From the NCBI GenBank assembly GCA_937891015.1, contig CALAPY010000084.1, forward strand, positions 1 to 47,057: a stretch of 47,057 bases of DNA, read 5' to 3'. The notes beneath the pieces are model-generated. The model made no database searches. It was given only the letters and a program-made list of their open reading frames with translations, and was not told the origin of the DNA. This document shows, one piece after another, positions 1 to 8,858 of the stretch (positions are counted from its first letter, which is position 1; each line of letters starts with the position of its first letter). The stretch is from UBA2108 sp002713215. GTDB lineage: Bacteria; Bacteroidota; Bacteroidia; Flavobacteriales_G; Salibacteraceae. Made by a program: the position numbers and the translations under genes.

Positions 1-560
1 GTAGGGCGTTGTAAGCGATCGTAGCTAGCGAGGGTTTCAGCGTCTTTGGCATCGGTGCCTTTTATGGGTTTGCCTAGGGCATCCAGGGTAGCTATACTTA
101 TTCCTGCGTCTACGTGTTCGGTATACAAAGCTTGTTTCTGCAGGTTGTATTTGTACTGAAAGGCGGTTTGGTTTATCGCATTGGTTACCCGGGTCAGATT
201 GCCCTGGATATCGTATTGATATTCCATTTCAACATTGGTGAACTGCTGGGGATTACTGTAATCGGGTTGGCCTTTGTGGTCCATGGTTTTTATGGTTCTT
301 CCCAGGGCATCTATCAACTCGCTTTTTGGGGTATTCCACTGGTGGGCATAGGAAGCACTTTCGCTGCGGTTGGTAAGGCCTGCTAAATCGTTTTGGTCGT
401 AACTATATCGCTCCCACGGAGAAGGAATAAAATCGTTTGGAGTGCCTATGGTTTTAGGTTTTCCGTAGATTACTCGTTGCTCTGAACCATCAGGATTTAC
501 AGTCTTAACCGGACGACCAGCAGCGTCATAATACATCTCTATTTTTTGAAGGCGGGGCAT
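1..560 (-). CDS. Tc-toxin B / SpvB-type RHS protein fragment (partial)
   Basis: An uninterrupted frame begins at an ATG (560) and leaves the window after 186 codons. The protein is rich in YD/RHS-style motifs: YYDAAGRPVKTVNPDGSEQR, HWNTP (here QWNTP), DALGRTIKT, YDIQGNLTRVTN and DALGKPIKGTD, ending in YDRLQRP. This order matches the middle of TcB/TccC-like insecticidal-toxin and SpvB-related proteins, which encapsulate a C-terminal toxin in an RHS shell. Known TcB-like proteins are far longer and begin with a SpvB domain and beta-propeller. Here the reading frame starts directly in the RHS part, with no signal peptide and a TGA seven codons upstream of the ATG. It could be a 5'-truncated remnant or a short stand-alone RHS gene. 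The C-terminal, toxin-bearing part lies outside the window. Confidence 0.7.
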   Translation of the reverse strand, partial: MPRLQKIEMYYDAAGRPVKTVNPDGSEQRVIYGKPKTIGTPNDFIPSPWERYSYDQNDLAGLTNRSESASYAHQWNTPKSELIDALGRTIKTMDHKGQPDYSNPQQFTNVEMEYQYDIQGNLTRVTNAINQTAFQYKYNLQKQALYTEHVDAGISIATLDALGKPIKGTDAKDAETLASYDRLQRP

Positions 561-700
561 ATTTACTGATTTATTGGATTGTCATTATTTGCAATGAAGG
601 TACGAATCTTCTAAACGCAAAAGTGAGTTTTCAACAATCCAAAAAACGACCTGATTTGTATCTAGCTGATTACTTAGAGGTTAGAACCTAACCATTAATT

Positions 701-742
701 AAAACTAAGGCATACCTTAGCCTTTTTAAGGTTTGGCTTAGT
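701..742 (-). terminator. Possible terminator after the EamA operon
   Basis: CTAAGG (705-710) and CCTTAG (715-720) form a six-base stem with a CATA loop. An outer AAACTAAG/CTTAGTTT pair at 702-709 and 735-742 gives an alternative fold. Read on the minus strand, the small stem is followed by TTTTAATT, as expected of an intrinsic terminator for the gene ending at 787. The stem is short and AT-rich, so the call is tentative. Confidence 0.35.
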
Positions 743-786
743 TTAGATTGGAAAGGGGGCGTGTTTTTTCCTTGTAAGGAAAACTA

Positions 787-1683
787 TCATTTCCCAATTG
801 CCTTATTCCTAAAATAGCTTTTTAAGACGCCATTTCCTATTACTGTACCAAGAATTAAAGCTGCCCCAGCATAAAAACCCAGGGTCATTTTTTCACTTTC
901 TCCAAAGAAAATCAAGGCCAAAATAATGGCATAAATCGGCTCCATATTTATAGATACACTTACCGTGTAGGGTGACAACACCCGCATGACCTGAATGGAA
1001 ATAACAAATGCAAAAGCGGTACAAATAAGCCCCAAAACCAATAAATAAAATACATCCAACATAGAAGGAGAAAATGCACCACCTTCAACGTTTTCAAAAA
1101 AGAAAGTATAGCAAGACATGCCTAAAACACCGCCCAACATTTCATACATGGTTATTTGGCCAGGTGCTGCCCTCTGAACCAATCTTCCGTTGATTGTTCC
1201 GAAAAGGGCTGCCAGCATTGCAGAAATCAACGCAAGTGTAATCCCCAATTTATATTGAACCTCAAAACTGAATATAAGGTACAAGCCAAAAATGACCATA
1301 AGTCCAAGTACCACTTCGTACCAAATGATTCTTCTCCTAAAAAATAAAGGCTCCAGGAAGGCTACGAACAAGGAAGTTGAAGCAAGTGTAGTGAGGGTTA
1401 CCGAAACATTTGAAACCTTAATGGCCTGAAAAAACGTAGCCCAATGAGCCCCTACAATTACCCCTACCAATATGAATAAAGCAATTTTCTTAAACGATTT
1501 TTCAAATGGTTTTTTAGCAATGTACAGGTAAAGGCATAATCCTAAAAAGGCAATACCCATTCGGTAAATTACTATTGAATAATAGGGAAGTGAAATCAAC
1601 TTTCCCAGTATTCCGGTAAACCCCCAGATGAGAATGATAAAATGCAGTGAAATGTGATCCTTGTATTGTCCAATCAGTTTCAA
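787..1683 (-). CDS. EamA family (DMT superfamily) transporter
   Basis: A 298-residue integral membrane protein with about ten hydrophobic helices arranged as two EamA repeats. The first repeat includes the segment ILIWGFTGILGKLI near residue 20. The second begins after the mid-protein loop near residue 145. The length and the internal duplication are typical of drug/metabolite-transporter permeases. The substrate cannot be read from sequence; family members export amino acids, metabolites or drugs. It is the last gene of a three-gene minus-strand operon and starts 3 bp beyond the DUF502 stop codon, so it is probably co-transcribed with that gene. Confidence 0.88.
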   Translation of the reverse strand: MKLIGQYKDHISLHFIILIWGFTGILGKLISLPYYSIVIYRMGIAFLGLCLYLYIAKKPFEKSFKKIALFILVGVIVGAHWATFFQAIKVSNVSVTLTTLASTSLFVAFLEPLFFRRRIIWYEVVLGLMVIFGLYLIFSFEVQYKLGITLALISAMLAALFGTINGRLVQRAAPGQITMYEMLGGVLGMSCYTFFFENVEGGAFSPSMLDVFYLLVLGLICTAFAFVISIQVMRVLSPYTVSVSINMEPIYAIILALIFFGESEKMTLGFYAGAALILGTVIGNGVLKSYFRNKAIGK

Positions 1684-1686
1684 CGC

Positions 1687-2268
1687 CTAAGTCTTTTCAC
1701 CGGTATGACTATCTGCTACTCCACCACTCAGTATTGTCTTCATCATTTCCGACGACTTAGCCTTGATGGGCCTCACATTCTTTTTAGGAACTACAAATAC
1801 GTTTCCTGTAAATCCATAACTGTGGGGTAAATAGACCATTACCTTATCTGCTTCTATGCCCCAACTGGTAAGGTCTTCTTTGGTAATAAATCCCGGCTTT
1901 TCAACTACATCACTCAATTTTACCAAAACCGGTTGTGTATATTTCTTCTTCTTTCCACCAACAATTACCTCTGTTAAATCAACTATGGCCATATATATGG
2001 TTTTAACCAAGGGAGCTTTTTCCAACAACTTATTGAACCAACGATTTATCGGTTGAGCGATAACTGTATTTCCCAACACCCCAATGATGGTAATGGAACC
2101 AAAAAGAATGATTAATCCAATCCCAGGAAAATTGATTTCGAACGGGAGAATTTTGGGTAATAATTGATCAATAAATGCAAGCAATGCGATGATCACATAC
2201 AGGGTAAGCGCAGTAGGCACTGTAAATAAAAGGCCTTGCAGAAAAAAGTAGAATATTTTTCGAAACAT
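1687..2268 (-). CDS. DUF502 domain membrane protein
   Basis: A 193-residue protein with two N-terminal transmembrane helices (about residues 8-32 and 47-68) separated by a short loop. A soluble domain follows, carrying the conserved KTIYMAIVDLTE and VYLPHSYGFTGNVFVVP segments characteristic of DUF502. The function of this family is not established; homologues occur in many bacteria and in plants. The start codon overlaps the stop of the upstream MmcQ/YjbR gene by one base, indicating translational coupling. The C-terminus (SGGVADSHTGEKT) is polar and probably exposed. Confidence 0.87.
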   Translation of the reverse strand: MFRKIFYFFLQGLLFTVPTALTLYVIIALLAFIDQLLPKILPFEINFPGIGLIILFGSITIIGVLGNTVIAQPINRWFNKLLEKAPLVKTIYMAIVDLTEVIVGGKKKKYTQPVLVKLSDVVEKPGFITKEDLTSWGIEADKVMVYLPHSYGFTGNVFVVPKKNVRPIKAKSSEMMKTILSGGVADSHTGEKT

Positions 2269-2621
2269 TACAATTCCTTAAGTTCTTCCTTGAGCTTTCG
2301 GGTAAGACCCAAGACTACTAAATTATAAGAATGATCAATCAATTCGGCCTGAACCTCATCGGGTACATCTCCAAAGGCATCTATGGTGTTCCAGTGTTTT
2401 TTATTCATGTGATACCCAGGGTTAACTCCATTGAAAGACTCCCTTAATTCAATAGCCTTCTCAGGGTCACATTTTAAATTATATGAATCAAAATTGTCGA
2501 TTCCACAGGCAGCAAACATTTTACCCATCACTTTAAAAACCAGTGTGGTCTCGTCAAAAGGAAACTCCTCAGTAACCCCTTTCTTGGCTAAACAATAATC
2601 CCGAAATTCTTCAACATTCAT
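2268..2621 (-). CDS. MmcQ/YjbR family protein
   Basis: A 117-residue protein covering the whole YjbR/CyaY-like double-wing fold. The signature is the C-terminal HWNTIDAFGDVPDE segment followed by the LIDHSYNLVV helix. YjbR proteins have been proposed to bind DNA, but no clear cellular role is known. It is the first gene of the operon continuing into DUF502 and EamA, and it diverges from the Nfu-type gene across about 60 bp. Start and length agree with the family. Confidence 0.88.
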   Translation of the reverse strand: MNVEEFRDYCLAKKGVTEEFPFDETTLVFKVMGKMFAACGIDNFDSYNLKCDPEKAIELRESFNGVNPGYHMNKKHWNTIDAFGDVPDEVQAELIDHSYNLVVLGLTRKLKEELKEL

Positions 2622-2660
2622 TCTACCAAAATTTAACTAACGAAGGTATGCTTTAGACCT

Positions 2661-2668
2661 TAATTTTG
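2661..2668 (+). promoter_or_regulatory. Bacteroidota -7 box upstream of the Nfu gene
   Basis: TAATTTTG matches the phylum consensus TAnnTTTG. No TTG -33 element is visible at the expected spacing. The box covers a TTG codon at 2666 that would otherwise extend the Nfu frame, so it favours the GTG at 2684 as start. Confidence 0.45.
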
Positions 2669-2683
2669 CAGAAAATTAATTCC

Positions 2684-3328
2684 GTGGAAAAAGAAACAAA
2701 ACAAGCGCCGGTCACTTTCTATGCAGAAATGACTCCCAACCCGTCAACTATGAAATTTGTAGCTAATATCGCTCTAATAGATTATGGAAAAACGGTTGAG
2801 TATGCCACCGTTGAAGAAACAGAAGATTCTCCTTTGGCCACACGGCTTTTTTCTTTTCCGTTTGTTACTAAGGTCTTTATCTCAAACAATTTTATCACAC
2901 TCACTAAAAACGATTCCATAGAGTGGCAGGATGTATTTAGCGAAATCCGGGAATACGTAACCAACTACATGGTAAGTGGTCATCCTGTATTTAAAGACAG
3001 TGCTAAATTATCCGAGTCCGTGGAAGAGAAAGTTGAAAATGAAGCCGCTACTCCAACAGAAAGTAATTCGGTAATTACTCATGTAGAACCGAAATCAGAT
3101 AAGGAATTACAAATTGTTCAGATTCTGGAAGAATACGTTCGGCCTGCGGTAGAAAGCGATGGTGGAGCAATTCATTTTAGCAAATACGAGCCCGGAAAAC
3201 TCACGGTGGTATTAAAAGGAGCTTGTTCGGGATGTCCTTCATCTTCTCAAACCCTTAAAAATGGAATCCAGGGATTATTCGATCAAATGATGCCAGAGGT
3301 AAAAGAAATTGTTGCCCTGGAAGAGTAG
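2684..3328 (+). CDS. Nfu-type iron-sulfur cluster scaffold/carrier protein
   Basis: A protein of 214 residues from the GTG at 2684. The N-terminal Nfu_N domain carries the hallmark AEMTPNPSTMKFV. A charged linker near residues 110-145 leads to a C-terminal NifU-like domain with GACSGCPSSS. The CxxC pair would bind a bridging 4Fe-4S cluster at a dimer interface for delivery to apoproteins. A TTG at 2666 could add six residues, but it lies inside a likely promoter -7 box. The gene ends 3 bp from the convergent rodA gene. Confidence 0.92.
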   Translation: MEKETKQAPVTFYAEMTPNPSTMKFVANIALIDYGKTVEYATVEETEDSPLATRLFSFPFVTKVFISNNFITLTKNDSIEWQDVFSEIREYVTNYMVSGHPVFKDSAKLSESVEEKVENEAATPTESNSVITHVEPKSDKELQIVQILEEYVRPAVESDGGAIHFSKYEPGKLTVVLKGACSGCPSSSQTLKNGIQGLFDQMMPEVKEIVALEE

Positions 3329-3331
3329 ATT

Positions 3332-4639
3332 CTACCTTAAAATATGCATGCGCTCTGAGTCCATTTTTATAAAGGTAAAGAGCAGTATGGTAAATGACCA
3401 CAAACTTGATCCCCCATAGGAAAAGAAGGGTAATGGAATTCCAATAACCGGTGCTAATCCAATGGTCATTCCAACGTTTATGGCCAAATGGAAGAAGAAT
3501 ATGGAGGCCACACAATAACCATAAATCCTTGAAAATTTGGAACGCTGTCGTTCTGCAACGATGATAATTCGGAATAAGAGGTAGACAAATAGAAAAATAA
3601 CGGTAAAAGTTCCGATAAACCCCCACTCTTCACCTACTGTACAGAATATAAAGTCTGTGCTTTGCTCAGGAACAAAGTCATACTTGGTTTGAGTCCCTTG
3701 TAAAAACCCTTTTCCGAACCCACCACCTGAACCAATGGCGATCATGGATTGATGTACGTTGTACCCCGCACCAGTGGGGTCCGATTCTATTCCCAGTAAC
3801 TCATTGATTCTGGCCTGTTGGTGTTTTTGAAGAATATTGTTGAAGGCATAGTTTACGGCGAATATGTATCCGGTAATTACTAAGAATGAGCCTAAAATAA
3901 CCCACTTTACTTGTTTTATTTTTTTGAACTGCGCGTATAATACCAGGCAGATTAACCCGATTACCACAACCATCATGGTTTGGCCCGGTAGAACAATATC
4001 ATAGGGAAGTTCAATGGTAGTGGTATTTAAAAGTAGAGCCACTACAAATAGAACGGCGCCGCCAAGCCCTATGAGCAAAATATTACCTGAAAGCCCTTCC
4101 CGATACATAACAAAAATGAAACTTGCATATACCAGCACGGAACCGGTGTCGGGCTGCAATAAAATCAACGCTGCCGGTAGTATCAAAATTAACATGGCCT
4201 TGAGCCGGGTTAAAAGCCCTGAGAATCGCTTACCCAATGTAGACAGATAAAACGTTAAGGCCAACGAAGTTCCAAATTTTGCTATTTCGGATGGTTGAAA
4301 AGAGAACCCACCGAAGGTAAACCAGGACTTGGCCCCCTTTATTTCCGTACCAACAACCAAAACCGCTATTAAAAGAAAAATACAAAACCCGTAAATGGGA
4401 TAGGCCAGTCGACTAAAAAACCGTGGATCGAGCATAAGGATAACCCAGGCCAAAAAACACGAGGTAGCAATCCAAAGCATTTGCTTCCCATACAATTGGC
4501 TGATATCGAAAATGGATTGATGCTCTTCATTGAATGTGGCTGCATAAATATTGAACCAACCCATCAATACCAGGATTCCATATAGCGATACGATAATCCA
4601 ATCAATATCTGACCATCTACTGCTCCTTCTTTCCATCAT
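3332..4639 (-). CDS. rodA: Rod shape-determining protein RodA (SEDS glycosyltransferase)
   Basis: A 435-residue polytopic membrane protein of the FtsW/RodA/SpoVE family with about ten helices. Conserved segments include KGAKSWFTFGGFSFQPSEIAK, the QPDTGSVLV loop, and the C-terminal GIPLPFFSYGGSS followed by a last helix. RodA polymerises lipid II into glycan strands during cell elongation and works with the class B transpeptidase encoded just upstream, with which it overlaps by 23 bp. Compared with compact RodA proteins, residues about 200-275 contain two additional hydrophobic segments. It is the last gene of the purH-mre operon. Confidence 0.95.
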   Translation of the reverse strand: MMERRSSRWSDIDWIIVSLYGILVLMGWFNIYAATFNEEHQSIFDISQLYGKQMLWIATSCFLAWVILMLDPRFFSRLAYPIYGFCIFLLIAVLVVGTEIKGAKSWFTFGGFSFQPSEIAKFGTSLALTFYLSTLGKRFSGLLTRLKAMLILILPAALILLQPDTGSVLVYASFIFVMYREGLSGNILLIGLGGAVLFVVALLLNTTTIELPYDIVLPGQTMMVVVIGLICLVLYAQFKKIKQVKWVILGSFLVITGYIFAVNYAFNNILQKHQQARINELLGIESDPTGAGYNVHQSMIAIGSGGGFGKGFLQGTQTKYDFVPEQSTDFIFCTVGEEWGFIGTFTVIFLFVYLLFRIIIVAERQRSKFSRIYGYCVASIFFFHLAINVGMTIGLAPVIGIPLPFFSYGGSSLWSFTILLFTFIKMDSERMHILR

Positions 4640-6452
4640 AAATATCTAAGAAAACAGCATCCAGGATTCGCTTTTCTTTTTCAGGGCGTTTCACTTCTCC
4701 AGTTAGGTACTTTTCTATCATTAAACTCGAAATTGGTGCAGCCCAGGTTCCACCAAAATCGGAATATTCTACATAAACTGCAATAGCAATTTTTGGGTTT
4801 TCCCGCGGTGCAAAAGCGATAAAAACAGAATGATCGGGCCAGGGTTCATTTTGCACTGTTCCCGTTTTACCGCATACTTCAATGCTATCCATTCTAGCCC
4901 TTCGAGCCGTTCCACCATCTTCATTTACAACTTTGTACATGGCCTCAATTACCGGGTCAAAGTACTCCGGGTCTACCTCTGTTTCATTCCGAATCGTAAA
5001 CTCAGGTCTCTTTACTGAGTCTGCCCCAATCGATTTTATTAAATGAGGTTCATAAAAATAACCTCTGTTTGCTATGGTAGCTGCCAGGTTAGCCATTTGT
5101 ATGGGCACTACCAACATTTCACCTTCACCAATACTTACGGAATAAATGGTAGAAAATGCCCAACGATACTCGCCATACCAACGATTGTAAAAGGCAACAT
5201 CCGGTACGTTACCTTTTTTTAGACCGGGTAGGTCTGTTTTTAGCTGAACTCCCAATCCAAACTTTTTTACCCGTTCCTGCCACAGGTTTAAACCATAAGC
5301 TGCGTCTTTAAAAATACTTGAGTATTTTCCACGCTGTACAAGTCGCTTAAAAACATTCCAGAAATAAGGATTGCATGAATGTTGAATGGCTGGCACTAAA
5401 TCATCGTTGGTGTGAGACCCGTGGCAACCTATGATTCCCCGGTTGCAGCGAAACCGTGTCTCGGTTGTTATTACTCCTTCGTCCAAAGCAACCAACGATT
5501 CAACCAACTTAAAGATAGACCCCGGACGATACATGGCATTGATGGATCGATTAAAAAGCGGGTTTAATGAGTCATTGGCCTGTAGCATTTTATAATTTTT
5601 GGACCGTGGCCTTCCTACCAACAAGTTAGGATCGTAACCGGGGGAAGAGACCATGCTTAATATTTCACCCGTTGATGGTTCAATGGCTACAATACTTCCT
5701 CGCTTATTTCTCATAAGCTGCTCACCATACATCTGCAATTCCCTGTCGATTGTAGAAATCAGGTTTTCACCGGCGATGGGTAGAGTATCGTATTTGCCAT
5801 TCATATAACTGCCCTTGGCCCGATTGTGAACATCAACCAACAACACCTTTCTGCCCCGAACTCCCCGGAGTCTTTTTTCGTATTCTTTTTCCAGTCCTCT
5901 TTTGCCTACGTAATCGCCTTTTTGGTAGTAGCTGTCTTTTTTTAAATCTCCCGGCGTAGCCTCAGAGATATAGCCCAGTACATGAGCAGCAGCCGACTTT
6001 GGATATTTTCTTAAGGTTCTTTTTTCTCCGAAAAACCCAGAAAACTTGTACAACTTTTCTGATATGGTTGCCCACTCATCAGCAGGAATTTGTTTTTCGA
6101 AAACAGAAGCCTTGAACCTACTATAGCTGGTAGACTTGGCTATTTTTTCATCGAAGGCCGAGTCAGTAATTCCCAGTAAATTACAGAAAGCCAGGGTATC
6201 TAGTCTTTTTATCCTTTTTGGAATTACCATAAGGTCGTAGGCCGCTTCGTTATAGACCAATAATTCATTGTTTCTGTCATAAATCAACCCGCGCACCGGG
6301 TATTGGGTAACATAGCGAAGTGCCTGGTTTTTTGCGGATAATTTATAGGAATCGTCGATTACCTGAATGTAGAAAAGACGCCCAAGAAATATGAGGGATA
6401 CGGTCAGAAAAATACCCAATACTACGTATCTTCTATTATTAAACGGGTTCAT
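4617..6452 (-). CDS. mrdA: Penicillin-binding protein 2 (elongasome transpeptidase)
   Basis: A 611-residue class B penicillin-binding protein. One N-terminal membrane anchor (about residues 9-30) precedes the PBP dimer domain, with RGLIYDRNNELLVYN near residue 54. The transpeptidase domain has the SIFK active-site motif (Ser312, Lys315), HSCN as the SxN motif, and CGKTGT. It cross-links peptidoglycan made by RodA at the lateral wall. Its start overlaps the mreD stop by 4 bp and its end overlaps rodA, the standard order in Bacteroidota. All catalytic motifs are present, so it should be an active beta-lactam target. Confidence 0.95.
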   Translation of the reverse strand: MNPFNNRRYVVLGIFLTVSLIFLGRLFYIQVIDDSYKLSAKNQALRYVTQYPVRGLIYDRNNELLVYNEAAYDLMVIPKRIKRLDTLAFCNLLGITDSAFDEKIAKSTSYSRFKASVFEKQIPADEWATISEKLYKFSGFFGEKRTLRKYPKSAAAHVLGYISEATPGDLKKDSYYQKGDYVGKRGLEKEYEKRLRGVRGRKVLLVDVHNRAKGSYMNGKYDTLPIAGENLISTIDRELQMYGEQLMRNKRGSIVAIEPSTGEILSMVSSPGYDPNLLVGRPRSKNYKMLQANDSLNPLFNRSINAMYRPGSIFKLVESLVALDEGVITTETRFRCNRGIIGCHGSHTNDDLVPAIQHSCNPYFWNVFKRLVQRGKYSSIFKDAAYGLNLWQERVKKFGLGVQLKTDLPGLKKGNVPDVAFYNRWYGEYRWAFSTIYSVSIGEGEMLVVPIQMANLAATIANRGYFYEPHLIKSIGADSVKRPEFTIRNETEVDPEYFDPVIEAMYKVVNEDGGTARRARMDSIEVCGKTGTVQNEPWPDHSVFIAFAPRENPKIAIAVYVEYSDFGGTWAAPISSLMIEKYLTGEVKRPEKEKRILDAVFLDIYDGKKEQ

Positions 6453-6964
6453 AACACGCGCCTCTGCTTGAATGTTAGAAACTGTGCAATAAGAACCAAC
6501 AGGTAAGTAAAAGCAACCGACGCTAACGCCCTGCCCAGGGTATAAAAGAATTCTGACACCCTGAAAACCTCAACAAAGAAAAGGAAGAGGTGGTGGCAGG
6601 TAATCATAATGAGTGCATACACCAAAAACCAGTTAATACCCATGTGCGACATATCGGGTGGAGTCCCAGATGGAAAGCCATCCCTGGGCGCCATTAAGGA
6701 AAGCAGATAGGGTCTGGCAAATGCTAAGAAAACAGAAGCTGATGCATGCATTCCCCAGGTGTGACTAAACATGTCAACGCCCATACCCAACATAAAACTA
6801 AGCCCAAGTACCAGCGAAGGATTAGCTTCAATAGGAAATAGAAGGATAACCAACACGTATAAGTAGGGTGTTACGAAGCCAAAAAGGTCAACGTTATTCA
6901 AGATTAACCCTTGCAATAAAACAAAGAATACCATGCGAATACCAATGATAATATACTGTCCCAT
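6449..6964 (-). CDS. mreD: Rod shape-determining protein MreD
   Basis: A 171-residue, very hydrophobic protein with about five membrane helices, in the invariant position between mreC and the PBP2 gene. MreD sequences diverge strongly, so the identification rests on size, topology and synteny, plus segments such as LFPIEANPSLVLGLSFMLGM. It is expected to be part of the elongasome in the inner membrane. Its start abuts the mreC stop at 6964 and its end overlaps the next start, so translation is coupled. Confidence 0.88.
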   Translation of the reverse strand: MGQYIIIGIRMVFFVLLQGLILNNVDLFGFVTPYLYVLVILLFPIEANPSLVLGLSFMLGMGVDMFSHTWGMHASASVFLAFARPYLLSLMAPRDGFPSGTPPDMSHMGINWFLVYALIMITCHHLFLFFVEVFRVSEFFYTLGRALASVAFTYLLVLIAQFLTFKQRRVL

Positions 6965-7791
6965 TATTCCTCTTCCAGGGTTTCTATTTGTTGTTGTTCA
7001 ATTTTGAGTTTATTCCGAACCACATAAACATACGATATATTACCAAAATCTACCGATAGGTCAATGTTTATCGCCTGAAAATCGGTACCCTCAATCTTTT
7101 CAAAATCCCTGACGGTGCCAATAAGTACATCGGGTGGAAATACGGTTCCTGAACCCCTGGTAACCAAAGTATCTCCAACTTTTAGAATTACGTGTGCAGG
7201 AATATCATCGAGCTGTGCTACCTTTGGATTACTTCCGTCCCAGGTTAGTATACCAAAGTAATTATTTGACTTTAAACGCGCACTGACTTTGGTGTCTTTG
7301 TGCAATAAGGAAATGGCAAACGAATAATTGGTAGAGGTGGTCTTAACTATTCCCACAACACCGTTATCACTTATGATTCCCATTTCAGGCATAACATCGT
7401 TTCGCTCTCCTCGATCCAGGGTTAAATAGTTGCTTCGCTTGCTGGAAGTACTGTTAATTACCTTGGAAGAAAGGAATTCGTATTGCAACAAATGCGCGGA
7501 ATCATTAAAAAATCGCACATCGGGTGTGAGCGAAAAATAAGCAGTTTGGGCTTCCGATCTCAACCGTGCGTTTTCTTCTGACAGGGATTTGTTTACTGCC
7601 TTTAGTTCAATGTATTCTTTTGCTTCATTCAGAGTTTGGAAGGCATCTCCGCTCATCTCGTTTGCCGAATCCAGAAAATTGGCTTTGTGGAAACTATTGT
7701 TTTGAATAAGGATGCCAAAACAAACAATTTCAGCGAATACAAAAAGCAGGATAAAATGGTACTTCCAAATAAGTTGTATCAGGTTTCGCAC
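6964..7791 (-). CDS. mreC: Rod shape-determining protein MreC
   Basis: A 275-residue protein with one N-terminal helix (about residues 8-29) and a periplasmic coiled coil (about residues 55-85) rich in E, K and L. A beta-rich MreC domain follows; GERNDVMPEMGIISDNGVVG is its conserved core and VTRGSGTVFPPDVLIGTV the second barrel. MreC links the cytoplasmic MreB filament to PBP2 and regulates wall synthesis. The C-terminus is a short Gln/Glu-rich tail. It lies 17 bp downstream of mreB. Confidence 0.94.
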   Translation of the reverse strand: MRNLIQLIWKYHFILLFVFAEIVCFGILIQNNSFHKANFLDSANEMSGDAFQTLNEAKEYIELKAVNKSLSEENARLRSEAQTAYFSLTPDVRFFNDSAHLLQYEFLSSKVINSTSSKRSNYLTLDRGERNDVMPEMGIISDNGVVGIVKTTSTNYSFAISLLHKDTKVSARLKSNNYFGILTWDGSNPKVAQLDDIPAHVILKVGDTLVTRGSGTVFPPDVLIGTVRDFEKIEGTDFQAINIDLSVDFGNISYVYVVRNKLKIEQQQIETLEEE

Positions 7792-7808
7792 TTCCTACCT
7801 CGTCTGTA

Positions 7809-8831
7809 TTATTTCATTAAGAAACTGAAAACATCGGAATTATTTAACGCGATTCCTGTTCCCCTGGCCACCGCTCTTAGTGGGTCTTCGGCAACATGAA
7901 CCGGAAGTTTGGTTTTCATTCCAATTCGTTTATCCAACCCCCGAAGCATGGAGCCTCCACCGGCTAAATAAATTCCCGTTTTATAAATATCAGCTGAAAG
8001 TTCCGGAGGTGTCATCTCCAATGCGGAAAGGATCGCTTCTTCAATTTTAGAAATGGACTTATCCAACGCGTGGGCGATTTCCACATAGGAAACGTGAATT
8101 TCCTTTGGAATACCGGTCATTAAATCTCTTCCGTGAACGGCATAATCTTCTGGTGGATCATCCAACTCGGGAAGGGCGGCACCTACTTCTATTTTAATCC
8201 TCTCAGCGGTTCTTTCACCAATTAGTATGTTGTGTTGACGTCTCAGGTAATCTTCAACATCAGCGGTAAATTCATCTCCGGCAACGCGAATCGATTTATC
8301 ACAAACAATTCCACCAAGAGCAATTACTGCAATCTCTGAAGTACCTCCACCTATATCAATGATCATGTTACCCATGGGCTCTTCCACATCGATTCCAATA
8401 CCAATAGCCGCTGCCATAGGTTCATAAATGAGGTACACTTCTTTTGCTCCTGCATGTTCGGCCGAATCTTTTACCGCACGTTTTTCAACCTCCGTAATAC
8501 CTGAAGGAATACAAATAACCATTTTTAGGGAGGGGGTAAAAAAGCGCCTTCCAGGGTTGATCATTTTAATCATTCCCTTAATCATGTGTTCGGCTGCGTG
8601 AAAATCGGCAATTACTCCATCTTTTAATGGACGAATGGTTCGTATGTTCTCATGGGTTTTACCATGCATCTGCATTGCTTTTTTTCCTGTAGCAATAAAA
8701 CGTTGCGATATTCGGTCTTGTGCCACAATGGAGGGTTCATCAACCACAACCTTATCGTTCTGAATAATCAGCGTGTTTGCAGTACCTAAATCAATAGCAA
8801 TTTCTTGAGTAAATAAATCGAATATTCCCAT
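7809..8831 (-). CDS. mreB: Rod shape-determining protein MreB (bacterial actin)
   Basis: A 340-residue actin-fold ATPase. The nucleotide-binding motifs are in order: IDLGTANTLI (phosphate 1), MIIDIGGGTSEIAVI (phosphate 2) and GIYLAGGGSMLRGLD (adenosine). The length is standard. MreB forms membrane-associated filaments that orient the RodA-PBP2 synthase. It is the first shape gene of the cluster and lies 27 bp after purH on the same strand, so it is probably transcribed with purH. Confidence 0.97.
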   Translation of the reverse strand: MGIFDLFTQEIAIDLGTANTLIIQNDKVVVDEPSIVAQDRISQRFIATGKKAMQMHGKTHENIRTIRPLKDGVIADFHAAEHMIKGMIKMINPGRRFFTPSLKMVICIPSGITEVEKRAVKDSAEHAGAKEVYLIYEPMAAAIGIGIDVEEPMGNMIIDIGGGTSEIAVIALGGIVCDKSIRVAGDEFTADVEDYLRRQHNILIGERTAERIKIEVGAALPELDDPPEDYAVHGRDLMTGIPKEIHVSYVEIAHALDKSISKIEEAILSALEMTPPELSADIYKTGIYLAGGGSMLRGLDKRIGMKTKLPVHVAEDPLRAVARGTGIALNNSDVFSFLMK

Positions 8832-8858
8832 GAGGTAGTTTTCTCCTAATTTGTTTTA

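Noticed and set aside
114..386. 90-codon open frame on the plus strand
   Set aside because: It lies opposite the Tc-B/RHS frame, which has clear YD-repeat motifs. The plus-strand translation resembles no family and is only its shadow.
766..783. Perfect inverted repeat TTTTCCTT-GT-AAGGAAAA just after the EamA gene
   Set aside because: As an intrinsic terminator it has a two-base loop and is followed by A rather than T residues on the minus strand. The hairpin at 701-742 is a better candidate.
2666..2683. TTG-initiated N-terminal extension of the Nfu protein
   Set aside because: It overlaps a TAnnTTTG promoter box, and family members start close to the TPNP motif. The GTG at 2684 fits better.
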